Assembly (NCBI GenBank): GCA_947579665.1
Contig: CANPUZ010000061.1
Coordinates: 868,001 to 932,000 of the forward strand
Direction: 5' to 3'
DNA: 64,000 nt
Source: Sympetrum striolatum
Lineage: Eukaryota > Arthropoda > Insecta > Odonata > Libellulidae
Translations under genes and position numbers: made by a program
Notes under the pieces: model-generated
Database searches by the model: none
What the model was told of the DNA's origin: nothing
The model's input: the letters and a program-made list of their open reading frames with translations, nothing else
Shown here: piece by piece, positions 1 through 11,447 of the stretch
Layout: each line of letters begins with the position of its first letter
Position numbering within the stretch: the stretch's first letter is position 1

Positions 1-1133
1 CGAAAACGGCTAAATTCAGAAAACTGTAAAATAGTACAACGTAATATACGTATTGAATCGCCAAAATGTCACTATAGTGTAGACAATATATTCACACAAA
101 CTGCCAACTAACACAAAAATTGTCAAACCAAACGATTTATACACCAATTCGATTATCAAACGTTGACGTTGAAATGAAAAGTCTCACATTTCACTTAGGA
201 AAATAAGGGTATAGACTAAAACATAAGCGAGGCCCAACAACAGTCCATCTATTCCGATGGTTGCATGGGTTGAAGGAGAATTTTTATTCCATTTCCTTTC
301 TCTAAGCGCTAATCTCAAGTTTGTACGACCTTTCTAATTCTAGTTTTCAAAAGAAAAAAGGCTGTAATTGATCAAAACTTTTTACATTTATTCTTTATGG
401 AAGGAGGTGGAATGAAATATATGCTAAAAATTTGCTTGTTACTTGTTCAAAAAATTGAGTTCTAAAATCATTTAAAAACATTATCAGTATATACGGGAAA
501 AAATGAGCTGCTGTTGCCTATGAATATTATGTTGGTCAAAATTGTTTGGAATTCTCGAGCATATATATATTAATGGTAAAATTAAATATATATATTAATG
601 GTAAAATTTCACTTTCACACTTTTACCCAAATTATTATAACTTTCGAATCGTGATATATACATAATTTTCGAAATGCTCAAATTACTTAATTTATACGGC
701 AGTAAAGGCAATACCAAATATTAACTATTACGCTATTTTGTGGCCCCATGAAAAAATGATCTTGAAAAGTCTCATAAAACAGCTATGAGAAGCCTTTGAG
801 AGGTATTTCCGGTTTTACGGCGTGAATGTCTCTGAGAGATGTTATGATATGTGGATTGATTTAAAAATATTCCAAAAATTATAAATTCTACAATTATTCC
901 AAATTATTTTAATTTTGCTGACCATATGTACGGAGAAATAATTGAAACTGTAAACCCTTCAATAATTAACTTTCTTCTTCCCCAAAATGGTAAACATCGA
1001 AATTTCACTATTTCATGTTGACTATCAACATGTCCGTTCTGTGGAACTTCTTAACAGTCATTAGTTCATAAAATTCAAGTTACATTGAACTAAAAATTGT
1101 TTATCAGCATATTTCCCAAATATTTCATACTAA
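1..1133. other. AT-rich spacer without recognisable gene
   Basis: No convincing coding region is seen. A 25-bp direct repeat (ending in taatggtaaaatt) occurs twice back to back at 561-608. Positions about 820-870 resemble 1160-1215, where the LINE reading frame begins, so a second LINE scrap may lie here, but it is too decayed to call. Confidence 0.5.
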
Positions 1134-2221
1134 TTGTATGTAAAATGTCCTGCATTATCCTTTGTGTTCACTGTCGAGAAATATTATGATAACTTGTGTA
1201 TTGATTCCAAAATGTTAGACCTTAGAAACTGTAATACTGTTCAAGTTTATGATATTTTATCTTGTGTTAACTGGGATGTGGTTATTAATATGAAGTGTAT
1301 GAATGAATCCTTTCTTAAATTAGCTGAAGTGATTAACAATGCCATTTCTCTTTGTACACCAACTAAAATGATAGGCAAAAGTCAATTTCCGGGCTGGTTT
1401 ACTCCTAATCTCATCGAGACCATAAGTACTAAAAGGCAATTACATAGACAATATAAAGAAACTAAATCTGTCAGTGTTTATTTAGATTTTTGTACTGCAC
1501 GTAAAAATGCAAAGAGAAAAATAAGAGAATGTTATGATGGCTATATTCAAAAAGTACAATCTTCAATTCCCTACAATATTAAATATTTTTGGAACTACGT
1601 TAACATGCAAAGAAAAAATAAAGTTCTTCCTGATATGATGTTCCATGGGCATTCAAAGGGTAACGGACCACAAGAGATAGCTAATCTCTTTGCACAGCAT
1701 TTTTCTGATGTGTATAAGCCAGTTAACCTAAAATGTCAAGGGTATTTTTATAACACTAACCTAAATTTATCATTCCTTACCATATCTATGTTATATCTAT
1801 ATGTTATTAATAAACTTAAATCTTTAGACCCAAACTAAGGACCCAGACCTGATGGCATTCCACCCTTTGTATTAAGATATTGTTTTAATGTTCTAGCAGC
1901 ACCTCTTACTTTTTTATTTAATAGGTCCTTAAAATCTGGCATTTTCCCTAATTGTCTAAAGCTTAATCATGTGGTACCTATTTATAAGTCTGGAGATAAA
2001 TCAGATGTTTTAAATTATAGGCCAATCTCAATTCAGTGTTGCATGGCTAAAATGTTTGAAAGTATTGCCCTTGATTACTTAAGCCCATCCTTTAAACATT
2101 TAATTGTTAATGAGCAACATGGTTTCTATCAAGGGCGATCAACTACCACGAATCTAGTTGTTTATCAAAATTACATCCTGAATGCTTTCAATGATGGATT
2201 ACAGGTGGATGCTGTGTATAC
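1134..2221 (+). pseudogene. Jockey/CR1-type LINE ORF2, first part (linker and reverse transcriptase fingers), broken
   Basis: This encodes the endonuclease-RT linker and N-terminal RT part of a non-LTR retrotransposon polyprotein. Frame one runs 1134-1838 and has the linker signature FPGWFTPNLIETISTKRQLH, followed by the basic stretch typical of Jockey/CR1 proteins. A frameshift or stop near 1837 follows SLDPN. The next frame continues with GPRPDGIPP and, at 1971-2213, VVPIYKSGDKSDVLNYRPIS and NEQHGFYQGRSTTTNL, which are RT blocks 1 and 2. The endonuclease domain is missing upstream. The reading frame stops at 2221 where a hAT-like element is inserted and resumes at 4513. Family assignment rests on motif recognition; the exact clade is uncertain. 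Confidence 0.8.
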
Positions 2222-4504
2222 CATAGAGCTTATTGGAGGGGGCATAAGCTCTCAGAGGTGAAGCCAGGCGTAACGGTATCCTTGCACATTTAGACATATT
2301 GTGCAGCCCAGCTTCGTGGATTTGCCATAAGCCTACGTGTTAAGAAAATATCAAGTTCTCCTGAAACCAGTGGTTTCAGAGGTCATATAAAGGTACATAA
2401 ATACATAATAGTGTGTGTATTTTTCTGAAAATTATTATCTATATCCGAAAACATGCCGTCAGGTAGATAAATGCTATGTTACCTTAGCATTCGTAGATGG
2501 TTTGCTGCTCGGCTTACGAGTGCATTAATCGCACAGATAGAAGAATAACTGGTCTTACCTTCCACCGGTAAGTTAAAAAAATGCAAAAAATTGTCATATC
2601 ATTGCAATATTGCATGAAATGGACGCTGCACCTGATAAATATTGAATTTGTTGCCTACCACGTTGCATGTGTTTCGGGTGCATTATAAAGTGAGTAGTTG
2701 ATAATAATTTACCAGTAACCGCAGTAATTATGTTATTTTATCAAATTTACTAGCATGTTCAGCTAATTTGTTATGAGAGTATAATATTACCGCTAGTAAA
2801 TAATGCGACTGAAATGTTTGCCCTACCACACACCTTTAAGATGACTTGCAGGGTATTATACAGATGTTATGCGGAACCAAGAATGGTGGTATACAATTTC
2901 AAAGCTATAATCTTATAGAAGTTATGATGAGTAAGATGTGTGGAGTAGTATTTATTTCAACTAGAGGGGAAGAACTTAGGAAAATGTGGCCTTCAGGTGC
3001 CTTTATGCTTTGCTATCATCAGTACTCAATGCTTAAAACGGAGAGAAAGAAAGTTTGACGAGGGATTAGTTTTTGTAAGTTTGTGAATCATGTGCTTGGT
3101 ACAGAAATATTTGCAGGGAAGTGTGTTCATTTTCGTAAAATATTTCATTAATGTTCCTACAATATCTACTTGAAGGGAAAGAAAGTGGTTTTGGTAATAA
3201 ATTGTCATATCTTGATATCTTTCCCTAACTTATGGCAACATTTTTTTGCATTTTATCTTTCCTAAACTTATGATTATCTATTAGGAAATATGTAGTTTTT
3301 TCTTTACAAGTAGCTATTATGTGTGACGCAACCATTCTTTTTTCCGTTTTCAGGATGTCCTTGCAAGTTTGCTGTGCCTTTTATTAAGACATTTGCCGTA
3401 ATCATTTGCCATTTACTATCCTGTGATCAAGCATAAGGAGTGGCAGTTACTGACTGGAACAGTTGTGAATTGCTTTTTACTGTTTGCAGATCGGTTTTGC
3501 ATTTTTGACCTTACTCATGCATTGTATATGTTTACATTTGATATTGACCGGCTTAAGAAAGAGAATCTTGTACTTGAACAATCTTAAAACTGAATTGTAT
3601 CGTAAATTAATGTTTTTGTAATTTGCAATTGTAATAAATGTTTTTGCTTGAAATTTTTTGTCATTCACCAGCAAAATGTTTCGCCCTTCTTGTGAAGTTA
3701 AATTTAGAGGCACGCATTTTGTTGAGTTCACTCTAGTACAAACGTGCATTACGTGAGGTAGAACGGCTCTTTTCCAGGGGCTTTGATAGTGAATGTGTAA
3801 TAATATAAATGGGAAATATAGTTTTTAAGGCAATTCGGTAATAAGTCATAGGTACGCATTTTGTCGAGTTGGGTACAAACGTGCATTACGAGAGGTAGCA
3901 TGGCCCTTTTCCAAGGTTTGTTAGCGAAAATGGAGTAATATAAGTAGAAAATATAGTCATAGGGTGATTCGGTATTGTGCCATCGATAAAATTATTTTAT
4001 CTTGGGATTTAGTTAATATTTATATCGTACAGTAGCAGTTCTCGGCGAGTTTAACGGTGACAAATTACGTTCGCAGAAAAAACGATGGTAGCATAGAAAT
4101 CTCTCCAATCCATCTCTCATTTCAGGAATACGGTTCAGAAATTTGAAATTAATTTAATTTTTGAATTGACAGCTGTTATTTTGCCAGTAATATTGAGTCA
4201 TTGTTTGACAAAACACCTAATTGTCCATTGATAATCCTGTTCCTGCGGGACACAACGGCTATAATCCAATACGAATTAATTAATTTTGGGATGTATTACT
4301 AGTTAATTTGATTGCACCATCCGCGAAAAATCCCCAACGGCATTATTTTAAGAGTAAAGATCAAAAATTAATCGTTGCCCCGTAAGAATCTGTGTTATAC
4401 CTGGGCTTCACAATATGGCTAAATGCGCAATTATGCCACGCCCCCTTGGCTTCACTCCCCGCCAATGCGGAGCATAGGGGGCGGCCCCTCCAGTAAGCTC
4501 TAAG
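2222..4504. mobile_element. hAT-like non-autonomous DNA transposon inside a LINE
   Basis: The octamer GTGTATAC stands on both sides (2214-2221 and 4505-4512), and removing the insert plus one copy restores the LINE frame. The octamer fits the hAT target consensus nTnnnnAn. The left end CATAGAGCTTATTGGAGGGG matches the reverse complement of the right end, CTTAGAGCTTACTGGAGGGG, and weaker inverted similarity extends about 100 bp inward (GTGAAGCC, CATTTAG, CATATTGTG, GCCCAG). No transposase frame of useful length is present; the short ORFs inside look fortuitous. Inside, a roughly 145-bp segment is repeated in tandem (about 3705-3849 and 3850-3985). P-type elements also make 8-bp duplications, so the superfamily is likely but not proven. 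Confidence 0.75.
3705..3985. repeat. Two tandem copies of a roughly 145-bp segment in the hAT-like element
   Basis: Both copies contain CGCATTTTGT, then ACAAACGTGCATTACG, a GAGGTAG block and CTTTTCCA, followed by an AT-rich tail with AATATAG and ATTCGGTA. The copies are diverged by substitutions and small indels. Confidence 0.65.
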
Positions 4505-4512
4505 GTGTATAC

Positions 4513-4696
4513 AGATTTAAAAAAGGCTTTTGATACCATAAGTATTAATCATCTATTGGCAAAATCACAAAGTTATAGTATAATTGGCCATCTTCTGAGC
4601 TGGTTTAATAGTTATTTGAATGAAAGAAAACAAGTTGTAAGAATAAAATCGTTCACATCTTATGAATATATTGTAACATCTGGGGTCCCACAAGGA
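4513..4696 (+). pseudogene. Jockey/CR1-type LINE ORF2, second part (RT palm), truncated
   Basis: This directly continues the RT interrupted at 2221. It reads YTDLKKAFDTISINHLL (RT block with the first catalytic Asp region), then LLSWFNSYLNERKQVV and ends in TSGVPQG at 4682-4696. The sequence then changes abruptly into a Helitron-like repeat. The catalytic F/YADD box and everything C-terminal are absent here. A LINE C-terminal tail at 54688-54750 could belong to the same family but cannot be linked by sequence alone. Confidence 0.8.
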
Positions 4697-5182
4697 AACA
4701 AAAAAAATGTGCTCTGGCATCGAACCCAGAAACAGCATTGTCTTATCTAATTTTTTTCTCGCTTTTTAATGTACATCTTCTAGCTAAGCAAATACTTCCT
4801 ATAATTTCGATAAGTGGATGAAAAAATAATGAAAAGCTACCCCAATGTATTATATATGGGGGATATATTTACTGCCTGGCATCGAACCCGGGTCTTTTTG
4901 GCATTACTTTCTATGCAACACTACAGAAAATAACCATCTCTAACTACGTATGCAAATTCAAGCAGAAATATTGGTTGCAACGGCCTCAAATGACGTCCTG
5001 CTTTTCCCTTATATTCCTTATGCGAGAAAAGTTATTGTGCTCTGGCATCAAACCCAGGAATAGTATAGTCTTATCGAAATTTTTTTCTCAAACCAATTCT
5101 TACCATACATCTTCTAGCCAACCACGAACGTCCTATAATTTCGATAAGTGTATCAAAAAAAATAATGAAAAACTACTCCCAA
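4697..5182 (-). mobile_element. Helitron-like fragment with TCGAACC monomers (H0)
   Basis: Three copies of the motif seen throughout the family occur here (GGCATCGAACCCAG near 4716, GGCATCGAACCCGGGTC near 4878, TGGCATCAAACCCAGG near 5043), and the first and third lie in a repeat about 330 bp apart. Neither terminus of the element is recognisable. The same sub-arrangement recurs at 60690-61453. Confidence 0.65.
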
Positions 5183-5379
5183 GTTTGATCAACGTTTGAT
5201 ATAATTACCAGCTGAGCCGCCAAGTGATTAGACTGCATGTACTAAATGTGTAGCGTGTGAAAAGCTATTTATTCAACATTCTAGAGGTGCCGATGTCCTA
5301 GGATCTGTTCTAAAACTGGTCTGGTTGGACTCCTGTCTCTGCCTTACACTCATAATTTGGAAAATAATATTCATCAGAT
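5183..5379 (+). other. Spacer or 5' leader before LINE 2 ORF1
   Basis: This is about 200 bp with no ORF. It lies between the Helitron fragment and the first Met codon of the LINE ORF1 and may be the LINE 5' untranslated region. Nothing else is recognised. Confidence 0.35.
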
Positions 5380-6512
5380 ATGGAAGAGGACGAAAACATA
5401 AAGTGTGGGGATTGTGGTGGTGATACCAGCCAATCAAGAAAAGGTACTATAAAATGCCAAGGAAGATGTAAAAAGTGGTTTAATCTAGGATGTGTTAAAA
5501 TTCAGGTCTCAGAAATGAAAATTATAGAAAAGATAGACAATCTTAAGTGGCTATGTAATAACTGCTGTGATGACATTGTTAGTTTATTAGGAGATATAAA
5601 AAATAAGGCAATGACGGAATGTATAAATGATTTGAAGGAAAAAGTTGATTTCGTGATGCGTGATATTATGTTGGACTTCACCAAACAGATGAGTGAGAAG
5701 CTAGAAAATATTTGAAAGAAGATCGAAGGAAAGATGGAATCTGAGAGGAAAGAGGTGAAAGAAAGGAATTATGTCGAAGCTTTGAAGAAACAGAAGAGAT
5801 CGTAGTAGTTCAACCAAAGAAACAGCAGAAAAGCGAGGAGACGAGGAAAGAATGCAAACAAAAACTTAAGCCAGAATCTATGAAAGTTGGAATAGATAGA
5901 GTTATAAACACTAAGAAAGGTGGTCTAATAATAGCCTGTGGATCGAAAGAAGATCAGGGAAAGATAGCTAAGGAAGCAAATTGGTAAAGAATATGCCATT
6001 AAGACGCCAGGAAGCTACAAACCAAAGATTAAAATTTTAGATATTGATGAGCATCTAAATGATGAAGAATTGAAAGTATGTTTGATAGACCAAAATTGTG
6101 AGGTGTTTACAGCAGACTCTTCCATTGGTATAATTGTAAATAAAGAAGTAGAAGTGAGAAAGAAAGCAGGGATAGGAGAAATAAAATCAAAGAGCTCAAA
6201 AGAAGAATCAAAGAGAAAATTGAGCTCAACTCTGAAGAGTTTATTAAGGCTATGGAAAAGGGGAGACTTAATGTTGGATGGGAAAGATGTAGAAATGAAG
6301 AAGATATGGGAATTAGAAGATGCTTCAAATGCTACTCTTATGAACATAAAAGTACCAATTGCCAAAAAGGTATTAGATGTGTAAAATGTGGTGAAGAACA
6401 TTTGGCCAATGACTGTAAAAGTATTATTGAAAAATGTGTAAATTGTGATGAAGTTAATCTTAAACTTGGTCTTAATTTCGGTGTTAATCACAGTGTATTA
6501 AGTAAGAAATGA
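5380..6512 (+). pseudogene. LINE 2 ORF1: PHD-like finger plus CCHC zinc knuckles, frameshifted
   Basis: This is a nucleic-acid-binding ORF1 (gag-like) protein of a non-LTR retrotransposon. The first frame (5380-5715, 111 aa) opens with a PHD-type cysteine pattern: C9, C12, C26, C30, C38 and a KWLCNNC pair near residue 60. The usual PHD His position is occupied by Asn (KKWFNLGC). A coiled, lysine-rich stretch follows and is broken by stops and frameshifts from 5714 onward. A later frame (6252-6512) holds zinc knuckles: CX2CX4HX4C (residues 24-37), CX2CX3HX4C (43-55) and a third partial CX2C (62-65). PHD ORF1 domains are known from several CR1/Jockey-group LINEs. The start is the first Met before the cysteine cluster. 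Confidence 0.75.
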
Positions 6513-6577
6513 CCTGTCTATCAAAGGAAATGTGAAGTTATGAGGAAAAGGGTAGATTATGGGATTAAATAGGGAAA

Positions 6578-8888
6578 ATGAGGTTGGAATTAAATGAGAA
6601 AATAGATAGAGAGATGTTAATTGAAAATTTTGATGAAAAATATGAAAGATTTATAAAAGATATTTTAGATTTTATGAATGTTTCAAAAGGTCCTGATAGA
6701 TATTGTGGCGGATGCCCTGACCATGTAGTACCTCCAGGGTCCACTAGGGCCTCAGCAGGGTACAGTAATAGTGGGAGAGTGAGGGATGAGACGGAGGGTT
6801 AAAGAGTGAGCGCGGGGAGCGAGAGAGAGACTGACGATTGTGTGAGTGCGAAAGATCGGAAGGAGAAGTGTTTTCGTGTGTTCGTTTCTATGCTAAGTGC
6901 AAACGCGACAATATGTTAAAAAGAACCCCTGTCCTTGGTTTAATGTTAGGATTCAGGATAAATTGAGAGGAAAACAAAAGGCTTATGATAGATTTAGGAT
7001 GCTAAAAAATGTATTGTATGGTAATCATAAATTGTTACATGAAGCATGGGATGAATATAAAAGGTGTAGAAATGAATGTGTTCAGTCCTGGAGAAGAGAA
7101 AAAAAAGTTTTATGAAGAAAGCTTGATGAAAAGACCCTCAGGGAATGTGGAGAATGTTAAAAGATTTATATAGCAGCAATAAAAAACAAATACAATTGTA
7201 AAGTTTAATGGTATCATAGAAGAAGAAAATGATATTATTGCAAATAAGTTAAATGAATACTTCATTCATAGTATAAAGGAAATAGTGGAGGGTATACAAA
7301 AAAGAACAGTTAGTTTAGAAGTGAAAGATGTGAACAAAACCCTGGTATATGAGAGGGTAACTAAGGAAAAAATGAAGAAAATACTCTACAGTATGAGATG
7401 TACAATAGGTTCAGATGGAATTAGTATTCAAATGTTGAGAGATTGTTGGGAAGAATTGGGGGAAAGAGTAACTCTGCTGGTAAATGAGTCGTTGACAGAG
7501 AGGAAAATGCCATAGATATTGAAAGAATCGGTAATAAACCCTAAGTTGAAAGTTAGAAATAGCTTAAATTGTGAAGACTATAGACCAGTAAAAAACTTAC
7601 CAATACTGGAGAAATTAATTGAGACAGTGATATATGAGAGACTTATGGAACATGTAAAAAAATGACCTTTTATCTATTTGTCAGTCTGGTTTTAGGGAAA
7701 GACATAGAACTGAGACTGCAGTAGCTTTGATGATTGAGGAATGGAGGAAAGTGTTAGATGAGGGGGAGATATGTGTGGCAGTTTTCCTTGATCTTAAAAG
7801 AGCTTTTGAGAATATAGATAGGGGATTATTATTGAAAAAGCTCAAAAACTGGTATGGAGTGGATGGGAAATTGTATGAATGGTTGGAAAATTTTTTGACT
7901 GACAGAAATCAAAGAGTTAATTTTAATGGTTGTGTTTCGAGAGAGCTGCGGATTGATGACGGTGTACCGCAAGTTAGTAAGTTGGGACCATTATTGTTCT
8001 TGTTGTTTATTAATGATTTGCCTGATGTCTTAAATAGATCTTTTATACATTTATTTGCTGATGATGCACATATCTAAGTAAAAGGAAATGATTTGGAGGG
8101 AAATCTTAAAATGATTAATGAAGAATTGATGAAAGTATATGAGTGGTTAGAAAAAAAAATGTGTCTAAATGTGAAAAAAACTAAATGTATAGTAATTGGA
8201 AAGAAAAAAGAGAGAGAAATAGTGAAAAAATGTGAGGTGATTGTAAATAAAAATGAAAGAGTTGAATGGGTTGAGAATTTTAAATATTTAGGAGTGATTA
8301 TTGATGAAAAAATGAATTTTGGGAACACATAGATTATATAAGAAAAAAGATAGCAAAGAAGATTTGTATTATTCGCAAACTAAGAGATGTGTTATCTAGA
8401 AAAGCTAAAAAATTGTTATTTAAGGCTCTTGTCTATCCTCATGTAAAATATTGTGCTATGGTTTTATTTGGTTGTAAAGTGGCTGATGTTGAAAGACTGC
8501 AAAAAGTTTTAAGTTCTGGTGCAAGAATGGTGTTGAACAAAGATAGAAGGAGTAATGTTAAAGCTATGTGGAAAGAGATGGACATTTTAATGCTCAAAAG
8601 GAAATTTTAGCTGATGTTTTATTATTTATTTTTAAAATTAAAAATGGATTGTTGCCTGCCTACTTACAATCATTCTTGGTGGAAAATGGTCAAATACATG
8701 GTTATAACACAAGACAGAAAGACTGCTTTTATCAAACTGGAAGAGTGGCTAGCGGTCCAGGTAAATCAATATTTTACAAAGGTGTAAGGTGTTTTAATGA
8801 TCTACCACGGGAAATTAGAGGAGTGGGGAGTGTGGGGGAATTTAAGAAAAATATTACATCGTGGGTAGAAAATGATGATTTATTTTGA
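6578..8888 (+). pseudogene. LINE 2 ORF2: reverse transcriptase, endonuclease largely lost, several breaks
   Basis: Pieces in order: an EN-RT linker end (6578-6691), a foreign GC-richer stretch (6692-6900), linker KKNPCPWFNVRIQDKLRGKQ (from 6910), RT N-terminus (7285-7515, IGSDGISIQMLRD), a block NCEDYRPVKNLPILEKLIET (about 7570-7625), SQSGFRERHRTETAV then the palm at 7727-8077 with FLDLKRAFENID and the catalytic box LFADD (FADD at 8054-8065), thumb and connection (8093-8610, FKYLGVIIDEKMNF), and the C-terminal domain to the stop after 8888, with YNTRQKD and SIFYKGVRCFNDLPREIR. The motif normally GVPQGSVLGP reads GVPQVSKLGP, so the RT is mutated as well as frameshifted. Almost no endonuclease remains between ORF1 and 6578. 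Jockey/CR1 group by its C-terminal motif. Confidence 0.85.
6692..6900. other. GC-richer foreign stretch within LINE 2
   Basis: The LINE protein reads through to FMNVSK at about 6691 and picks up again near 6905. Between them lies a roughly 210-bp purine-rich, relatively GC-rich stretch (GAGAGAGAGAC, GAGCGCGGGGAGCG) unlike the AT-rich LINE around it. It could be a solo fragment of another element. I see no clear target duplication. Confidence 0.45.
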
Positions 8889-9017
8889 AAAATCTGTAAG
8901 GATTGTTTAATTATGTTATATGATTTTTTTTGTATTACCTTATTTGTTATTCTTTTTTATAAAATAAAAATAAAGAATTTAGTCATAATATGTTGTTTAA
9001 CCTGCATTTAATAATAT
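8889..9017 (+). other. LINE 2 3' untranslated tail
   Basis: The sequence after the ORF2 stop is AT-rich and ends with an A-rich run around 8960-8985 (AAAATAAAAATAAAG), consistent with a degenerate LINE tail. It abuts the truncated Helitron that starts near 9018. Confidence 0.5.
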
Positions 9018-10111
9018 TACTGCAAGCAGATCAACAACACTAATTTCTTATTGGCATCATATCGGGACGGTCCTCAAAAGAAAAAAAAAAAGGATTGAAA
9101 ATATTCTTAGAATTCGCTTCAATTTAATGGTCTGGCATCGAACCCGGGTCTTACTGGTGATACTTACTATGCAGCACAACAGAAGATCACCATCTCTAAC
9201 TATATATGAAAATTCAAGCTGAAATATTGGCTGCAACTGCCTCAAAACACTTTCCACTTTTCACGAATGTTAATGGCTCTCTGGATTCGAACCAAGGACG
9301 ATCTTGGAAATCTAAAACATGATTTTGAAATGTATCTATGATCTCTGTGTATATGCAGAATTTCAAGTTTGAATATTATTGGGAAAGGGTTCAAAATAAT
9401 TCTTAAAAATCGGATAAGTTACTGATTGAAGAGACTCCTGGTATCGAACCCAGGACATATTGGTAGCTGTGAATGCACAGTTAGATTTGTAAGGACTTGA
9501 TCTTATTTTATGCAAAGATTGAAGTCGATATCATGCCGGGAAGTACCTAAAATTTGTAACCGTAATCTCTATAAGAAATGCATTGAGGAATGTAAATAGC
9601 TCTCTGGGATCGAACCAAGGACCATCAGCGAATATGTAAAATTTGATTATGAAATATATTTATACTGTCTAACCCCATGCCGAATTTCAAGTGGTCCAAA
9701 AAAAATCTTAAAAATCGCCACAATACATTTTAAACGGCCGATTTTTGCCCCGACCTAGCATCGAACCATGGACAATATTCGAAAATGTCCTTTTGATTTT
9801 CGTTGGATATGCACGGCTTCTAGCGATCATTCAAATTTCAATTCTCTACTTGTGCGGGAAGTGCCTCAAAAAATTTTCGAAAAATCCCCTCCATGTATCT
9901 TTATGGAGAAAATCGCGACTATGGGGCCTTCTGGAATCGAAACTATGACACCTAAGTTCAAAGTCGGATTTTTTCTGGAGGTAACACGTTATGGCCAATA
10001 TGTCGTAAAAATTTCAAGGCAGTGGCACTTATGGAGCATGGTTAGAATTTTGATCCCCTATGAATGAATGTATATATAGGTATATCCGGAGAAGCGTCTA
10101 TATATAATAGA
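9018..10111 (-). mobile_element. Helitron-like element H1 in piggyBac P1, 3' end clipped
   Basis: On the minus strand the element begins TCTATTATATATAGACGC at 10111, with flanking A (T at 10112 on plus). It ends near 9018, inside the 3' hairpin, lacking the last roughly 20 bp seen in other copies. Six TCGAACC-type boxes lie at 9138, 9287, 9444, 9610, 9761 and 9937, spacing 149-176 bp. The box at 9287 reads GGTTCGAATCC on the element strand, an exact match to the RNA polymerase III B-box consensus. No Rep/helicase protein is encoded, so it is non-autonomous. The same insertion is complete in P2 (50452-51562). Confidence 0.75.
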
Positions 10112-11447
10112 TTAGAGAATATTTTGCAACATAAGACATTATTTTTGGTGGAATAAAGTTAAGAATTAATTCAGTTTTAAGTTGTGACAAGAAGACTATG
10201 GATATTATTATGTATTTTTATGAACTAAATCTCGGAAAATCTAAAATTATTTAGTAGAAGCGGCAACAACAAATAATAGCAAATGACTATTGTGTTAGAT
10301 ATTCAAATCCTTTCAAATTTTATTAGCTTCACATAAAGATGATATCATTAGAGGTGTTATATTTTCTATTCAGGAAAAACATAAGTTTTCATGAGTCCAC
10401 TTCACTGAAGGAGGCTCTCCGAATCCTTGCCGAGGATGGAGAGAGTGAAGTAGATGTTACTGATTTCTTCATTTCTCCAACAGAAGAAAATGAGTTAACT
10501 GATGAAGAAACGGCTGATGAAGATGAGGAAAGATAGGTTGACAATTTCACTGGCAAGCAAATGAGGGCACAAGCTGAAATTCGGTTGGCAACCAACGAAA
10601 GAATCGGTGCTGGAGGAAACGAATTGGCAAAAATAATCAGTGTAGAGAAAATGGATAAAGGGCAGCATTGAGTGCACGGGAAGTTTTTCTGAAGCAGATT
10701 ACTGTTCATACTCTAAACTTAGCTGCATCTAATTGCTAGAGCTCTTCATCGATGACGATTTTGTCGCATTAATAATGGAACAAAGTGAGAATTACGCCCG
10801 ATTTCTTAATTGCCCCAGTCCACAAATTACAGCAGAGGAGATGCAAGCCTTCATTGGTATTTTGATTGTCTTTGGATACTACGTTCTTCTGGGAAAAAAT
10901 ATTACTGGGATGCGAAAAAGGATGTACATATTGAATTGCATAATGGAGCGATGAGAAGGGACTTATTCTTCAAAATAATGAGGTTTTTACACTTAGCGGA
11001 TAATACTAAGTTAGACAGTGAAGCGATGGTTTCTACAAAGTCTGGCCGACGATGAAAAGGATTACACAGAGATGGATGCAGCATTTGGTGCCTTCCCAGT
11101 TCTTAGATTGTGGAGGAGAGATGATCAGATACTACGGAAGACACAGATGCAAGCAATTTAGTAGAGGTAAACCGATACCATTCGGTTATAAGTCTGAACT
11201 CTGACGCTGGATACTCGTTAATTTTAATTTCTACCATGGGAGAATTCTTTCAGTAAAATAAAACATGAAGAAGCGGTTGGAAGAGCATGAGCTCCTCTTC
11301 TCACAATGCTGGAGAAAATTGCTAAAAAGGAATTACAGTACAGCATATTCTTTGTTAATCTTTTTACAGAATACATTTATTTTTATCTATGTTCATTTGA
11401 AGTAGTATGTGAAATAATATAATAGCATTAATTTATTTTACTGAATA
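10112..11447 (+). pseudogene. piggyBac transposase, N-terminal and catalytic part (P1), dead
   Basis: This is a DDE transposase of the piggyBac superfamily. Visible pieces: an acidic N-terminus (about 10400-10535, FFISPTEENELTDEE), then LNCPSPQITAEEMQAFIGIL and WDAKKDVHIELHNGAMRRDL and FFKIMRFLHLADN (10740-11020). After a frame change come VWPTMKRITQRWMQHLVPSQ, GGEMIRYYGRH and KPIPFGYKSEL (about 11043-11200), and LEKIAKKELQYSIFFVNLFT (about 11309-11368). In active relatives the block before YYGRH carries the second-Asp motif DE; here it reads GE, so a catalytic Asp appears lost. Many stops and frame changes are present. The frame is cut by Helitron H2 and resumes at about 12206. Confidence 0.8.

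Noticed and set aside
2846..3058. Coding remnant of a hAT transposase inside 2222-4504
   Set aside because: The 70-aa frame shows no transposase motif that I recognise.
9138..9943. CRISPR array, because a short motif recurs at regular spacing
   Set aside because: Repeats are too short and divergent, spacing is about 160 bp, and the context is a eukaryotic transposon.
9130..9950. tRNA genes, suggested by repeated GGTTCGANNCC motifs
   Set aside because: Only the T-arm-like part is present at each box; no acceptor stem, D arm or anticodon arm can be folded around it.
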